DNA of 8,493 bases. It comes from Spongiibacteraceae bacterium (lineage in GTDB: Bacteria > Pseudomonadota > Gammaproteobacteria > Pseudomonadales > PIVM01). A program made the position numbers and the translations under genes. The DNA lies in contig JAUXDF010000113.1 of the NCBI GenBank assembly GCA_030618505.1, positions 1 to 8,493 of the forward strand. The letters are read 5' to 3'. The number at the start of each line of letters is the position of its first letter. Within the stretch, counting starts at the first letter, position 1. A model generated the notes under the pieces. That model was not told where the DNA came from and searched no databases. It saw only the letters and a program-made list of their open reading frames with translations. Shown piece by piece: positions 1 through 5,678 of this stretch.

Positions 1-1
1 C

Positions 2-283
2 GTTACCTGGACGAACTTTGAAGGCTCGGTAAATGGCACGGGAACAGCATTGGATACCCAGACGATTGAACAAGATATTGACAATGGTTTAGGCTCTCGT
101 TATATCAGCTGGACAGTGCCCGCGAGTGTTGTTCAATCCTGGATTGATACACCAGCAAGTAATAATGGCTTTTTGTTTGTTGCTGATGATGCTGCAGGCA
201 TAGATACCTATTTCACTTCCAAAGAGGGAGACAACGGTACTGCAGAGGCTCCAAAACTTGAGTTTACTGTTACCTGTCCGTAA
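2..283 (+). CDS. C-terminal part of a DNRLRE-domain (CBM96-like) secreted-type protein, 5' partial
   Basis: The reading frame is open from the first complete codon in the window, so the gene starts upstream and only the last 93 residues are seen. These resemble the second half of a DNRLRE/disaggregatase-related beta-sandwich domain. There is VTW at residues 1-3, a strand with SWTVPASVVQSWID (36-49), the family-typical NNGF turn (54-57), a YFTSKE segment (70-75) and a final PKLEFTV strand (84-90) before a short TCP tail. Such domains occur at the ends of large extracellular, often carbohydrate-related, proteins of Gram-negative bacteria. What is seen is the motif pattern; the secreted location is inferred from the family. 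A TTG at 50 is not a credible start, since coding similarity continues upstream of it. The terminator just downstream suggests that this gene ends a separate transcription unit. Its substrate and full architecture cannot be told from this fragment. Confidence 0.7.
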   Translation, partial: VTWTNFEGSVNGTGTALDTQTIEQDIDNGLGSRYISWTVPASVVQSWIDTPASNNGFLFVADDAAGIDTYFTSKEGDNGTAEAPKLEFTVTCP

Positions 284-303
284 TTACCCTCCTCAATGCC
301 ATA

Positions 304-337
304 AAGGGGCTGCGGTTTAGCCCCTTCGGTAAATTTT
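304..337 (+). terminator. Probable rho-independent terminator after the DNRLRE gene
   Basis: AAGGGGCT (304-311) pairs perfectly with AGCCCCTT (319-326) around a 7-base loop. A short T run (334-337) follows after a 7-base gap, so the U tract is weaker and later than ideal. It lies 20 bases past the stop codon. A second, AT-only hairpin, ATCTAT (342-347) with ATAGAT (354-359), is followed by a T run and may reinforce termination. Confidence 0.6.
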
Positions 338-370
338 CCCTATCTATAAGCTCATAGATTTTTGGTTATT

Positions 371-399
371 TTGAAGTGGTCAAATACTAGTCATATATT
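371..399 (+). promoter_or_regulatory. Candidate sigma70 promoter for the glycosyltransferase operon
   Basis: TTGAAG (371-376, 4 of 6 to the -35 consensus) and TATATT (394-399, 5 of 6 to the -10 consensus) are separated by exactly 17 bases. The pair sits just after the upstream terminators and faces the GT4 genes. Transcription would start near 405-407. This is a pattern match only. A second possible -10, TAATAT at 647-652, lacks a matching -35. Confidence 0.4.
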
Positions 400-452
400 C
401 ATTGTCAGTATTCTGATTGTCTCAGTGATACCTCGCCAGTTTGTACTTTTGA

Positions 453-656
453 GACAATGCCAATGGCAAAGCACCTGAGGCGGTTAATATTTTTTCGGGC
501 CGTACCGGGTGCGAATACGGCACCGGTCTTCATCAAAAGCCCAATCCAGAATATAATGACAGCCATTCTTAATGGATCAATTACTCGCTGGTTAGCATCA
601 GTTTAGGCGCTCGCTGATTTGCTTACGGTGTGCAGGAAAACTCTGTTAATATGTGA
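453..656 (+). pseudogene. Possible decayed coding remnant with in-frame stops
   Basis: Read in the frame starting at 453, this stretch has many purine-N-pyrimidine codons and gives protein-like text, for example EAVNIFSGRTGCEYG from 477 and, after a TAA at 570-572, WINYSLVSISLGAR. A TGA at 615-617 then interrupts FAYGVQENSVNM before the final TGA at 654-656. The alternating pattern of the part after 573 recalls an outer-membrane beta strand, but no family is recognised. It could be the eroded tail of a lost gene or chance. Confidence 0.22.
499..527 (+). repeat. Overlapping, mutually exclusive hairpins
   Basis: GCCGTA (499-504) pairs perfectly with TACGGC (516-521) around an 11-base loop. Alternatively, ACCGGGTGC (504-512) pairs with GCACCGGT (520-527) around a 7-base loop with one bulged G. 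The two stems share bases 504 and 520-521 and the second opens inside the first, so both cannot form together. A run of six T (490-495) precedes the stems rather than following them, so this is not a + strand terminator. Confidence 0.4.
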
Positions 657-730
657 AGTCGTTTGGGATTTTACAGTCAGATGGTAAGCTTGTCCCTTAA
701 GAGTATTTTACAGTCTCGGGCCTAATTAGA

Positions 731-1861
731 ATGTCAACGCGTGTCCTTCATTTTTACAGGACTTATTTCCCTGAAACTCAGGGCGGCCTAGAGGAAGTTA
801 TTCGCCAGATCTGCTTAAATGTTAAGCAGGATGGTGTCGAGAGTCGTGTGTTTACCCTTTGTGATAACCCCGCCTCGGAGCCGATTGAGCGGCCGGAAGC
901 GCTCGTTTTCCAATCAAAGCGTAATATGGAAATAGCCTCCTGCAGTATCGGTTATAGTGCGCTGGCTGAGTTTAAAAAGCAGGTGGAGTGGGCTGATGTA
1001 GTTCACTACCATTTCCCCTGGCCTTTTGCCGATGTCTGTCATTTTTTGGCGAAGGTTAAGAAGCCTACGGTTTTGACTTATCATTCTGATATTATTCGAC
1101 AACGTGCTTTGCTGATGTTGTATCGTCCGCTAATGAACCGGTTTTTAGCCTCGATCGACAGAATTGTTTGCACCTCGCCCAACTACTTTGCATCCAGTCC
1201 GGTACTGCCTTGTTTTGCGTCCAAGGTGAAAGTCGTCCCTATTGGTATTAACGAAAGTTCGTACCCTGAACCTGTGAATGAACTTGTTCGACAGGTGAAG
1301 GAAACTTATGGTGACCGCTTTTTTCTGTTTGTTGGCGTTTTGCGTTATTACAAGGGTTTGAAGTTTCTTTTGCGAGCAGCAAAAGGCGCTGACTACAAAG
1401 TGGTGATTGCCGGTGCTGGCCCTGAGCGAGCGGAGCTAGAGAGGCTAATAAAGGCCGAAGGTTTGGATAATGTCATGCTGGCTGGCCGGGTTCCCGATGA
1501 TGAAAAAGCCGCTCTGTTTCGCCAGTCTTTAGGGGTTGTGTTCCCCTCTTATTTGCGCTCTGAGGCCTTTGGTGTAACGTTGGTTGAGGGTGCAATGTAT
1601 AGTAAAGCTTTGATATCAGCAGAGGTGGGTACGGGGATCAGCTATGTTAATATTGATGGTAAAACCGGGCTGGTGATTAAGCCCGCCTGTGCCGCTTCTC
1701 TGCGCGCAGCAATGGATAAATTGTACGCTGAGCCTGAACTTGCCCGAACCATGGGGGAGGCGGCTCGCCAGCGCTATGAAGAGAATTTTAAGGGGGATGC
1801 TATGGGTAAACAGTACTATGACATCTATCAGCAACTGTTAACTGAAGATGGAAAGCATTAG
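731..1861 (+). CDS. GT4-family glycosyltransferase (O-polysaccharide/capsule type, WbpZ/WbdC-like)
   Basis: This is a 376-residue GT-B fold, retaining glycosyltransferase of family GT4, expected to act in the cytoplasm and add a sugar from a nucleotide donor to a growing lipid-linked glycan. The N-terminal acceptor domain opens with VLHFYRTYFPETQGGLEEVI (residues 5-24), including the GG loop at 18-19, and contains TYHSD (116-120). The C-terminal donor domain carries GVLRYYKGL (202-210), whose R205 and K208 would contact the donor phosphates, then GAGPERAEL (228-236) and the EX7E motif E278-E286. Length is normal for the family. The N-terminal pattern recalls mannosyl/rhamnosyltransferases of WbpZ/WbdC type from O-antigen loci, but the sugar cannot be read from sequence. 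The ATG at 731 has a poor Shine-Dalgarno sequence but places the first beta strand correctly. It is followed after 2 bases by a second GT4 gene, so the two are very likely co-transcribed. Confidence 0.88.
   Translation: MSTRVLHFYRTYFPETQGGLEEVIRQICLNVKQDGVESRVFTLCDNPASEPIERPEALVFQSKRNMEIASCSIGYSALAEFKKQVEWADVVHYHFPWPFADVCHFLAKVKKPTVLTYHSDIIRQRALLMLYRPLMNRFLASIDRIVCTSPNYFASSPVLPCFASKVKVVPIGINESSYPEPVNELVRQVKETYGDRFFLFVGVLRYYKGLKFLLRAAKGADYKVVIAGAGPERAELERLIKAEGLDNVMLAGRVPDDEKAALFRQSLGVVFPSYLRSEAFGVTLVEGAMYSKALISAEVGTGISYVNIDGKTGLVIKPACAASLRAAMDKLYAEPELARTMGEAARQRYEENFKGDAMGKQYYDIYQQLLTEDGKH
1850..1855 (+). promoter_or_regulatory. Ribosome binding site for the TTG-started second GT4 gene
   Basis: GGAAAG inside the end of the first GT4 gene sits 8 bases before the TTG at 1864. 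No ATG or GTG is available in frame before the conserved first strand, so this site supports the TTG as the true start. Confidence 0.5.
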
Positions 1862-1863
1862 CC

Positions 1864-2970
1864 TTGAGTAGCAAAAGTTTACGCATTGGCGTTGATGCAA
1901 GACCGTTATCAATCCCCGCTACCGGCATCGGGCGCTATTGCCGGGAGTTATTGACTCGCTTGTTCGACTCGCCCCACGAGTGGTTTCTTTATACCGATCG
2001 ACCTTTGGTTGAGCCCCTGCCCGAGGCTGCAAATGTCACAATCCGCCACGGTAATATGCATCGACGTTTGCTCAGTACGTTTTATGCGCAGGCGGTTTTC
2101 CCTGGCTGGGCTCGAAAGGATCAGCTGGATTTGTTCTGGTCGCCTCGCCACCATTTGCCCATTGGCTTGCCTGCAGATATGAAAAAAGTGGTGACTATTC
2201 ATGACTTGGTCTGGATGGAATACCCTGAAACCATGACGCGCTTTGGCAGTATTTTGGAGCGGGCTTTAATGCCGCGCTCAATCCGCGTATCTGATCAGAT
2301 AATATGCCCTTCTTCATCGACTGCTCGCGATGTTGCAGCACGATTTAAGGTGCCATCGGCGCGCTTGCATGCCATTGCCTTAGCGGGTTTTATTGACTGC
2401 GGTGGTCAGTCATTAGCTGATTCGCCGGTCAAGGGGCATAAGCCCTATATCCTGACTGTTGGCACCCTTGAGCCTCGAAAAAACCTTAAATACTCCCTGC
2501 AGGCCTATGCTAATCTGGTGCATCAGAGGGGCTGTGATCATCAACTTTATCTGATTGGTGGTCAGGGCTGGGGTGGTGATATTAGACAGCTGATTAAGGA
2601 CTTGAAACTAGAAGGCCGAGTCAGTGTATTGGGGCGTTTATCCGATAAAGAGCTATGCCAATGGTATGCCCATGCGGATATATTTCTGATGCCCTCATTG
2701 TATGAAGGCTTTGGTTTGCCCCTAATAGAAGCGATGAGCTTTGGTGTGCCGGTGATTACCTCCAATATTTCGTCGATGCCGGAAGTAGCGGGTGATGGTG
2801 GGATATTGGTCGATCCACTCTCTGTGGATGATATTAAAGCTGCGATCCATAAGCTTTGCTCGGATGCAGATTTAAGAAACGTTTTATCGGTAAAAGCTAA
2901 AGCCAGGGCAGAGCAGTTTAGTTGGGAGAAGACGGCGGAGCAGACTTTGGCGGTGTTGGAGTCGGCTTAA
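1864..2970 (+). CDS. GT4-family glycosyltransferase (MtfB-like subgroup)
   Basis: This is a 368-residue retaining GT4 glycosyltransferase, likely cytoplasmic and acting on the same surface glycan as its upstream partner. The N-terminus has the subgroup signature IGVDARPLS (8-16) and TGIGRY (20-25), then FWSPRHHLP (91-99) and TIHDLVW (111-117). The donor domain starts with LTVGTLEPRKNL (197-208), whose R205 and K206 are typical phosphate contacts, followed by LIGGQGWGG (230-238) and the EX7E motif E281-E289 within YEGFGLPLIEAM. NISSMPEVAGDGG (301-313) is also a family hallmark. Translation begins at TTG, since that is the only start before the conserved strand. The stop codon lies inside the left inverted repeat of a MITE-like element (2967-3122), so the last residues may have been changed by that insertion, though the length is normal. 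Donor and acceptor sugars are unknown; mannose- or rhamnose-type transfer is only a guess from the subgroup. Confidence 0.9.
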   Translation: MSSKSLRIGVDARPLSIPATGIGRYCRELLTRLFDSPHEWFLYTDRPLVEPLPEAANVTIRHGNMHRRLLSTFYAQAVFPGWARKDQLDLFWSPRHHLPIGLPADMKKVVTIHDLVWMEYPETMTRFGSILERALMPRSIRVSDQIICPSSSTARDVAARFKVPSARLHAIALAGFIDCGGQSLADSPVKGHKPYILTVGTLEPRKNLKYSLQAYANLVHQRGCDHQLYLIGGQGWGGDIRQLIKDLKLEGRVSVLGRLSDKELCQWYAHADIFLMPSLYEGFGLPLIEAMSFGVPVITSNISSMPEVAGDGGILVDPLSVDDIKAAIHKLCSDADLRNVLSVKAKARAEQFSWEKTAEQTLAVLESA

Positions 2971-2988
2971 CTAGTGCCCATCCAGAAA
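2967..2988 (+). repeat. Left terminal inverted repeat of the MITE-like element
   Basis: It pairs with 3101-3122 with three mismatches. It includes the TAA stop codon (2968-2970) of the second GT4 gene. Confidence 0.65.
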
Positions 2989-3041
2989 CTGGTAGCTTTC
3001 GAAAATTAAATCCGGTCATAGCCAATACAAATCTAGCTCCT

Positions 3042-3058
3042 AGGCCTTTTCAAGGCCT
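3042..3058 (+). terminator. Perfect 7-bp hairpin, possible weak terminator after the GT4 pair
   Basis: AGGCCTT (3042-3048) pairs with AAGGCCT (3052-3058) across a 3-base loop. Only two further T follow before AAG, so the U tract is poor and termination on the + strand would be inefficient. A second hairpin, CGCAA (3065-3069) with TTGCG (3073-3077), follows at once. Both lie inside the MITE-like element and may simply be part of its structure. Confidence 0.3.
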
Positions 3059-3100
3059 TTAAGTCGCAAGATTTGCGTTGGCCAGGCTCTCTTTGTCTAA

Positions 3101-3122
3101 TTTCTGGATAGGCACTAATTAG
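3101..3122 (-). repeat. Right terminal inverted repeat of the MITE-like element
   Basis: This is the reverse-complement partner of 2967-2988, 19 of 22 positions matching. The innermost nine bases, TTTCTGGAT, match perfectly. Confidence 0.65.
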
Positions 3123-3279
3123 GTATAAAAAGTAGGGTTTATTGCCGGCTGCGCTGAAATTGTGTCTGTACAAATTGGCATTTCTACAATAAAGTGGTGG
3201 TTGGTTTTCACCGCTCACAAATTAGCGTCAAAAGGCCAAATAGAATAATAACCCGTAACTTGACTGATTAATTATCTTC

Positions 3280-4245
3280 ATGCAACGTTTTACTGGCGCA
3301 TTAATCATCTCCGTTGTGTTAGCTGTACTCGGTTATGCGACAGCCATTATGTGGAGTGGATCAGAGGAGACCTGGCAGGCTGCTGGAAAGCTTGGCTTGC
3401 CTCTGTGGGGTTTGGTGCTACTTCTCTCCTTGTGTAACTACCTGATTCGCTTCGTGCGCTGGGAAATGTATCTTTCCCATTTGGGAACACCGTTTATTCC
3501 CCGCTTTGAGCATTTAAGAATCTATTTTTCGGGCTTTGCCCTGACGACGACGCCGGGTAAGGTGGGGGAGGCTATCCGCTCCGTTTATTTAAAGCCCCAC
3601 GGGGTTGGCTATCGTGAGAGCATCAGCGCGCTGTTCGTTGAGCGTTTGATGGATCTGTTTTCGGTCGCGTTTATTGCCCTGTTTGCTGTTAGTTATTTTG
3701 ATAACCCCATGTACACTACTGTCGCCTGGGTTTGTGGTGGTGCGCTGTTGTTGCTGATGCCGCTTATTCATAATCAAAAGCTGTGGCGTTGGATCAGCTT
3801 GAAATCCAGCGACATTCATTCAAAGCTGGGAGTTTTGGTCCACAAATTTACTGAGTTGATAGAATCATCCGCCAGCTTATTGCGTAACAAGCTATTATAT
3901 AGTGGCTTTGCGCTTGCCGTGCTTGCCTGGGGAATGGAAGGTCTTGGTCTTTACTTTATTTTGCAGGCGCTGGGGGTTGAGGTTAGCCCAATGATTGCCA
4001 TCGGAATTTATTCTATTTCAGTATTGATTGGCGCCTTATCTTTTGTGCCGGGCGGTTTGGGTAGCACGGAGGCGGTTATGGGTCTATTGTTGATAGCTGT
4101 TGGAACGGATAAATCAAGTGCTGTTGCGGCAACCTTGATTTGTCGACTGGCCACACTATGGTTTGCCGTGGTGTTGGGTATGGGTGCATTGTTATCAGTG
4201 ACACGTGGTAATTTTCACAAAATCGCATCGGCGAAACAAGAGTAA
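3280..4245 (+). CDS. Flippase-like integral membrane protein (LPG synthase TM / AglD-YbhN family)
   Basis: This is a 321-residue polytopic inner-membrane protein of the family known as lysylphosphatidylglycerol synthase TM region or UPF0104, without the catalytic C-terminal domain of MprF. Hydrophobic segments are visible near residues 5-25, 42-58, 123-140, 147-163, 207-230, 238-253 and 287-306. Conserved motifs of the family are present: LTTTPGKVGEAIRSVYL (88-104), ERLMDL (121-126), SFVPGGLGSTEAVM (254-267) and CRLATLWFAV (288-297). Members have been proposed to move lipids or lipid-linked sugars, but biochemical proof is sparse. Only four bases separate it from the HAD-UbiA gene, so it is translated from the same mRNA as the polyprenyl-phosphate-sugar enzymes. 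This context makes it a candidate translocator of the lipid-linked pentose, a role assigned to a GtrA-type protein in mycobacteria. The ATG at 3280 has little Shine-Dalgarno character. Confidence 0.85.
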   Translation: MQRFTGALIISVVLAVLGYATAIMWSGSEETWQAAGKLGLPLWGLVLLLSLCNYLIRFVRWEMYLSHLGTPFIPRFEHLRIYFSGFALTTTPGKVGEAIRSVYLKPHGVGYRESISALFVERLMDLFSVAFIALFAVSYFDNPMYTTVAWVCGGALLLLMPLIHNQKLWRWISLKSSDIHSKLGVLVHKFTELIESSASLLRNKLLYSGFALAVLAWGMEGLGLYFILQALGVEVSPMIAIGIYSISVLIGALSFVPGGLGSTEAVMGLLLIAVGTDKSSAVAATLICRLATLWFAVVLGMGALLSVTRGNFHKIASAKQE

Positions 4246-4249
4246 TAAT

Positions 4250-5677
4250 ATGTCGAAAAGTTCATTAGCCCTAGTCGTTGATTTAGACGGCACTTTAATC
4301 AAAACTGATTTGTTGATTGAGTCATTCCTGGCGCTTATTAAAAGGAATCCACTGTACGTATTTGTAGTTTTTTTGTGGGTGCTGAAGGGCAAGGCGGTTC
4401 TTAAGCAGGAAATCGCTCAAAGGGTGGAGCTGGATGTTGCTGTTCTTCCTTATAACGAAGAATTACTGGTTTATCTTCGTGAGCAAAAAGCACAGGGTAG
4501 GACTATTGCTCTGGCGACCGCTTCCCACAAAAAATTCGCAGAGAAAATTGCCGATCATTTAGGTTTGTTTGACCGGGTTTTTGCGACTGATGGTGTTGTT
4601 AATGTAGCCTCATCCAATAAGGCTAAACAGCTCTGTGATGTTTATGGACAGAAGCAATTTGTGTACGCGGGTAATGCGGCGCCAGACCTAAAGGTTTGGG
4701 AAGATTCCGGTGCTGCTATAGTCGTCGGCCCGTCCAAAAAGTTATTGCGCCAGGCAGAGAACATAGGTGATGTCGAAAAGCATTTCCCATTGCCAAAACC
4801 CGGTATTAAACGATACCTTAAAGCTTGTCGAGTGCACCAGTGGGTTAAAAACGTATTGATTTTTGTCCCGATGTTCGCTTCTCATCAGGTGGTCGATACA
4901 ACGATGCTAATCCATTCGGCACTGGCTTTTTTGGCCTTTAGCCTGTGTGCCTCAAGTGTCTATCTGCTCAATGATTTATTGGATCTGGATGCGGACCGCC
5001 ATCACAAAACCAAGTCAAAACGCCCCTTTGCCGCCGGCGATATTCCCGCATTGCATGGGATTTTATTGATTCCCATACTACTGCTGTTCGTTGCAGGGCT
5101 CTGCCTGCTGTTACCTCCAATGTTCACCTTGGCCTTGCTTCTCTATTATGTCGCAACCACTGCTTACTCATTCTCACTAAAGCAGCAAATAATGCTGGAC
5201 GTTGTGGTGTTGGCCGGTTTGTATACCATGCGTTTGTTGGCAGGTGCGGCGGCTACCGGAATTGAACTGTCATCCTGGTTAATGGCATTTTCGATGTTTA
5301 TCTTTTTGAGCCTGGCGATGGTGAAGCGTTACACCGAGTTGGTGGGTCTTAAAGCAAAAGGGGGTGCTGGTTCAGCGAAGGGGCGGGGTTATGAAGTGGA
5401 TGATATTGCCCTTTTATCTTCATTGGGAGGAGCCAGTGGTTATATTTCTGTACTGGTAATGGCCTTGTATATTAGCAGCGAGTCAGTGCAGTCTCTTTAC
5501 AGCCATTCGCAGTTTTTGTGGGCGGTGTGCCCAATACTGCTCTATTGGATTAGCCGGGTGTGGATTATTGCCCATCGAGGCAATATGCATGATGATCCGA
5601 TAGTTTTTGCGATGAAAGATCGAACCAGTCGGGTGACGGCACTATTAATTGGTTCTGTTTTATTATTGGCGGTCTGA
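4250..5677 (+). CDS. HAD phosphatase-UbiA prenyltransferase fusion (polyprenyl-phosphate 5-phosphoribosyltransferase type)
   Basis: This 475-residue protein has two domains. Residues 1-185 are a HAD-type phosphatase: DLDGT (11-15) holds the nucleophile D11 and acid/base D13, ALATAS (87-92) is motif II, and GNAAPD (141-146) stands where GDxxxD is usual. Residues 186-475 are a UbiA-superfamily membrane enzyme. It has VHQWVKNVL (195-203), like the RPRQWVKN of mycobacterial Rv3806c, and the Mg-diphosphate motif N241-D242-D245-D249 followed by KRP (257-259). A second polar motif follows with Y306, K311 and D317, and there are about eight hydrophobic segments. Rv3806c transfers 5-phosphoribose from PRPP to decaprenyl phosphate, and the fused HAD domain plausibly removes the 5-phosphate next. 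Neighbouring dprE1/dprE2-like genes support this pathway over quinone or heme synthesis. The start at 4250 is chosen over GTG 4205, which would overlap the upstream gene and add an unconserved tail. Confidence 0.88.
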   Translation: MSKSSLALVVDLDGTLIKTDLLIESFLALIKRNPLYVFVVFLWVLKGKAVLKQEIAQRVELDVAVLPYNEELLVYLREQKAQGRTIALATASHKKFAEKIADHLGLFDRVFATDGVVNVASSNKAKQLCDVYGQKQFVYAGNAAPDLKVWEDSGAAIVVGPSKKLLRQAENIGDVEKHFPLPKPGIKRYLKACRVHQWVKNVLIFVPMFASHQVVDTTMLIHSALAFLAFSLCASSVYLLNDLLDLDADRHHKTKSKRPFAAGDIPALHGILLIPILLLFVAGLCLLLPPMFTLALLLYYVATTAYSFSLKQQIMLDVVVLAGLYTMRLLAGAAATGIELSSWLMAFSMFIFLSLAMVKRYTELVGLKAKGGAGSAKGRGYEVDDIALLSSLGGASGYISVLVMALYISSESVQSLYSHSQFLWAVCPILLYWISRVWIIAHRGNMHDDPIVFAMKDRTSRVTALLIGSVLLLAV

Positions 5678-5678
5678 T

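Larger units (their letters stand above)
284..730 (+). other. 447-bp intergenic leader before the glycosyltransferase genes
   Basis: There is no intact gene here. From left to right the stretch holds the terminator (304-337), a weak AT hairpin (342-359), a sigma70-like promoter (371-399), overlapping alternative hairpins (499-527) and a coding-like but stop-interrupted frame (453-656). A 47-codon ATG frame at 463-606 overlaps the coding-like frame; it has no convincing ribosome binding site and no recognisable product, so it is not called. If the promoter at 371 is used, the glycosyltransferase mRNA would have an untranslated leader of roughly 320 bases, leaving room for post-initiation control. 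Confidence 0.5.
2967..3122. mobile_element. MITE-like element (156 bp) bounded by 22-bp inverted repeats
   Basis: Ends 2967-2988 and 3101-3122 are inverted copies matching at 19 of 22 positions. The best core is TGCCCATCCAGAAA at 2975-2988 against TTTCTGGATAGGCA at 3101-3114. The interior has no reading frame worth calling and contains two small perfect hairpins (3042-3058 and 3065-3077). Size, inverted ends and lack of coding capacity fit a miniature inverted-repeat transposable element or the remains of a small insertion sequence. The tetramers outside the core are CTAG (2971-2974) and CTAA (3115-3118). These resemble a YTAR-type target duplication but are not identical, so the exact borders are uncertain. 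No transposase is present, and the parent family is not recognised. It separates the GT4 pair from the arabinofuranose operon. Confidence 0.55.
2971..3279 (+). other. 309-bp intergenic region between the GT4 pair and the arabinofuranose operon
   Basis: Its first half is the MITE-like element with its hairpins. The second half (3123-3279) is AT-rich and must hold any dedicated promoter for the downstream operon. Isolated -10-like hexamers occur at TACAAT (3185-3190) and TAGAAT (3241-3246), each 5 of 6 to consensus, but neither has a good -35 at 16-18 bases. TTGTGT (3160-3165) is 19 bases before the first. No gene is supported here on either strand. Confidence 0.45.

Noticed and set aside
479..490. 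GGCGGTTAATAT as an ops (RfaH recruitment) element in a polysaccharide leader
   Set aside because: Only GGCGGT and scattered bases match the ops consensus GGCGGTAG, and the rest of the JUMPstart sequence is missing. The position is suitable, but the match is too short.
463..606. 47-residue ATG reading frame in the leader (begins MAKHLRRL)
   Set aside because: It has no convincing ribosome binding site and no recognisable family. It overlaps another frame with better codon character and runs through the hairpins.
3033..3218. 61-residue minus-strand frame across the MITE-like element
   Set aside because: It spans the right inverted repeat, shows no family resemblance, and is explained as a chance frame in non-coding DNA.
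4205..4249. Upstream GTG extension of the HAD-UbiA protein
   Set aside because: It would overlap the membrane-protein gene by 41 bases and add a basic tail unlike any HAD N-terminus. ATG 4250 directly precedes the conserved strand.
4250..5677. UbiA domain as a quinone or heme O prenyltransferase
   Set aside because: The Rv3806c-like RxxQWVKN start, the fused HAD domain and the dprE1/dprE2 neighbours fit phosphoribosyl transfer to polyprenyl phosphate better.
5649..5678. Upstream TTG extension of the DprE1-like protein
   Set aside because: It lies inside the UbiA gene, adds unconserved residues, and ATG 5679 has a suitably spaced GGCGG.
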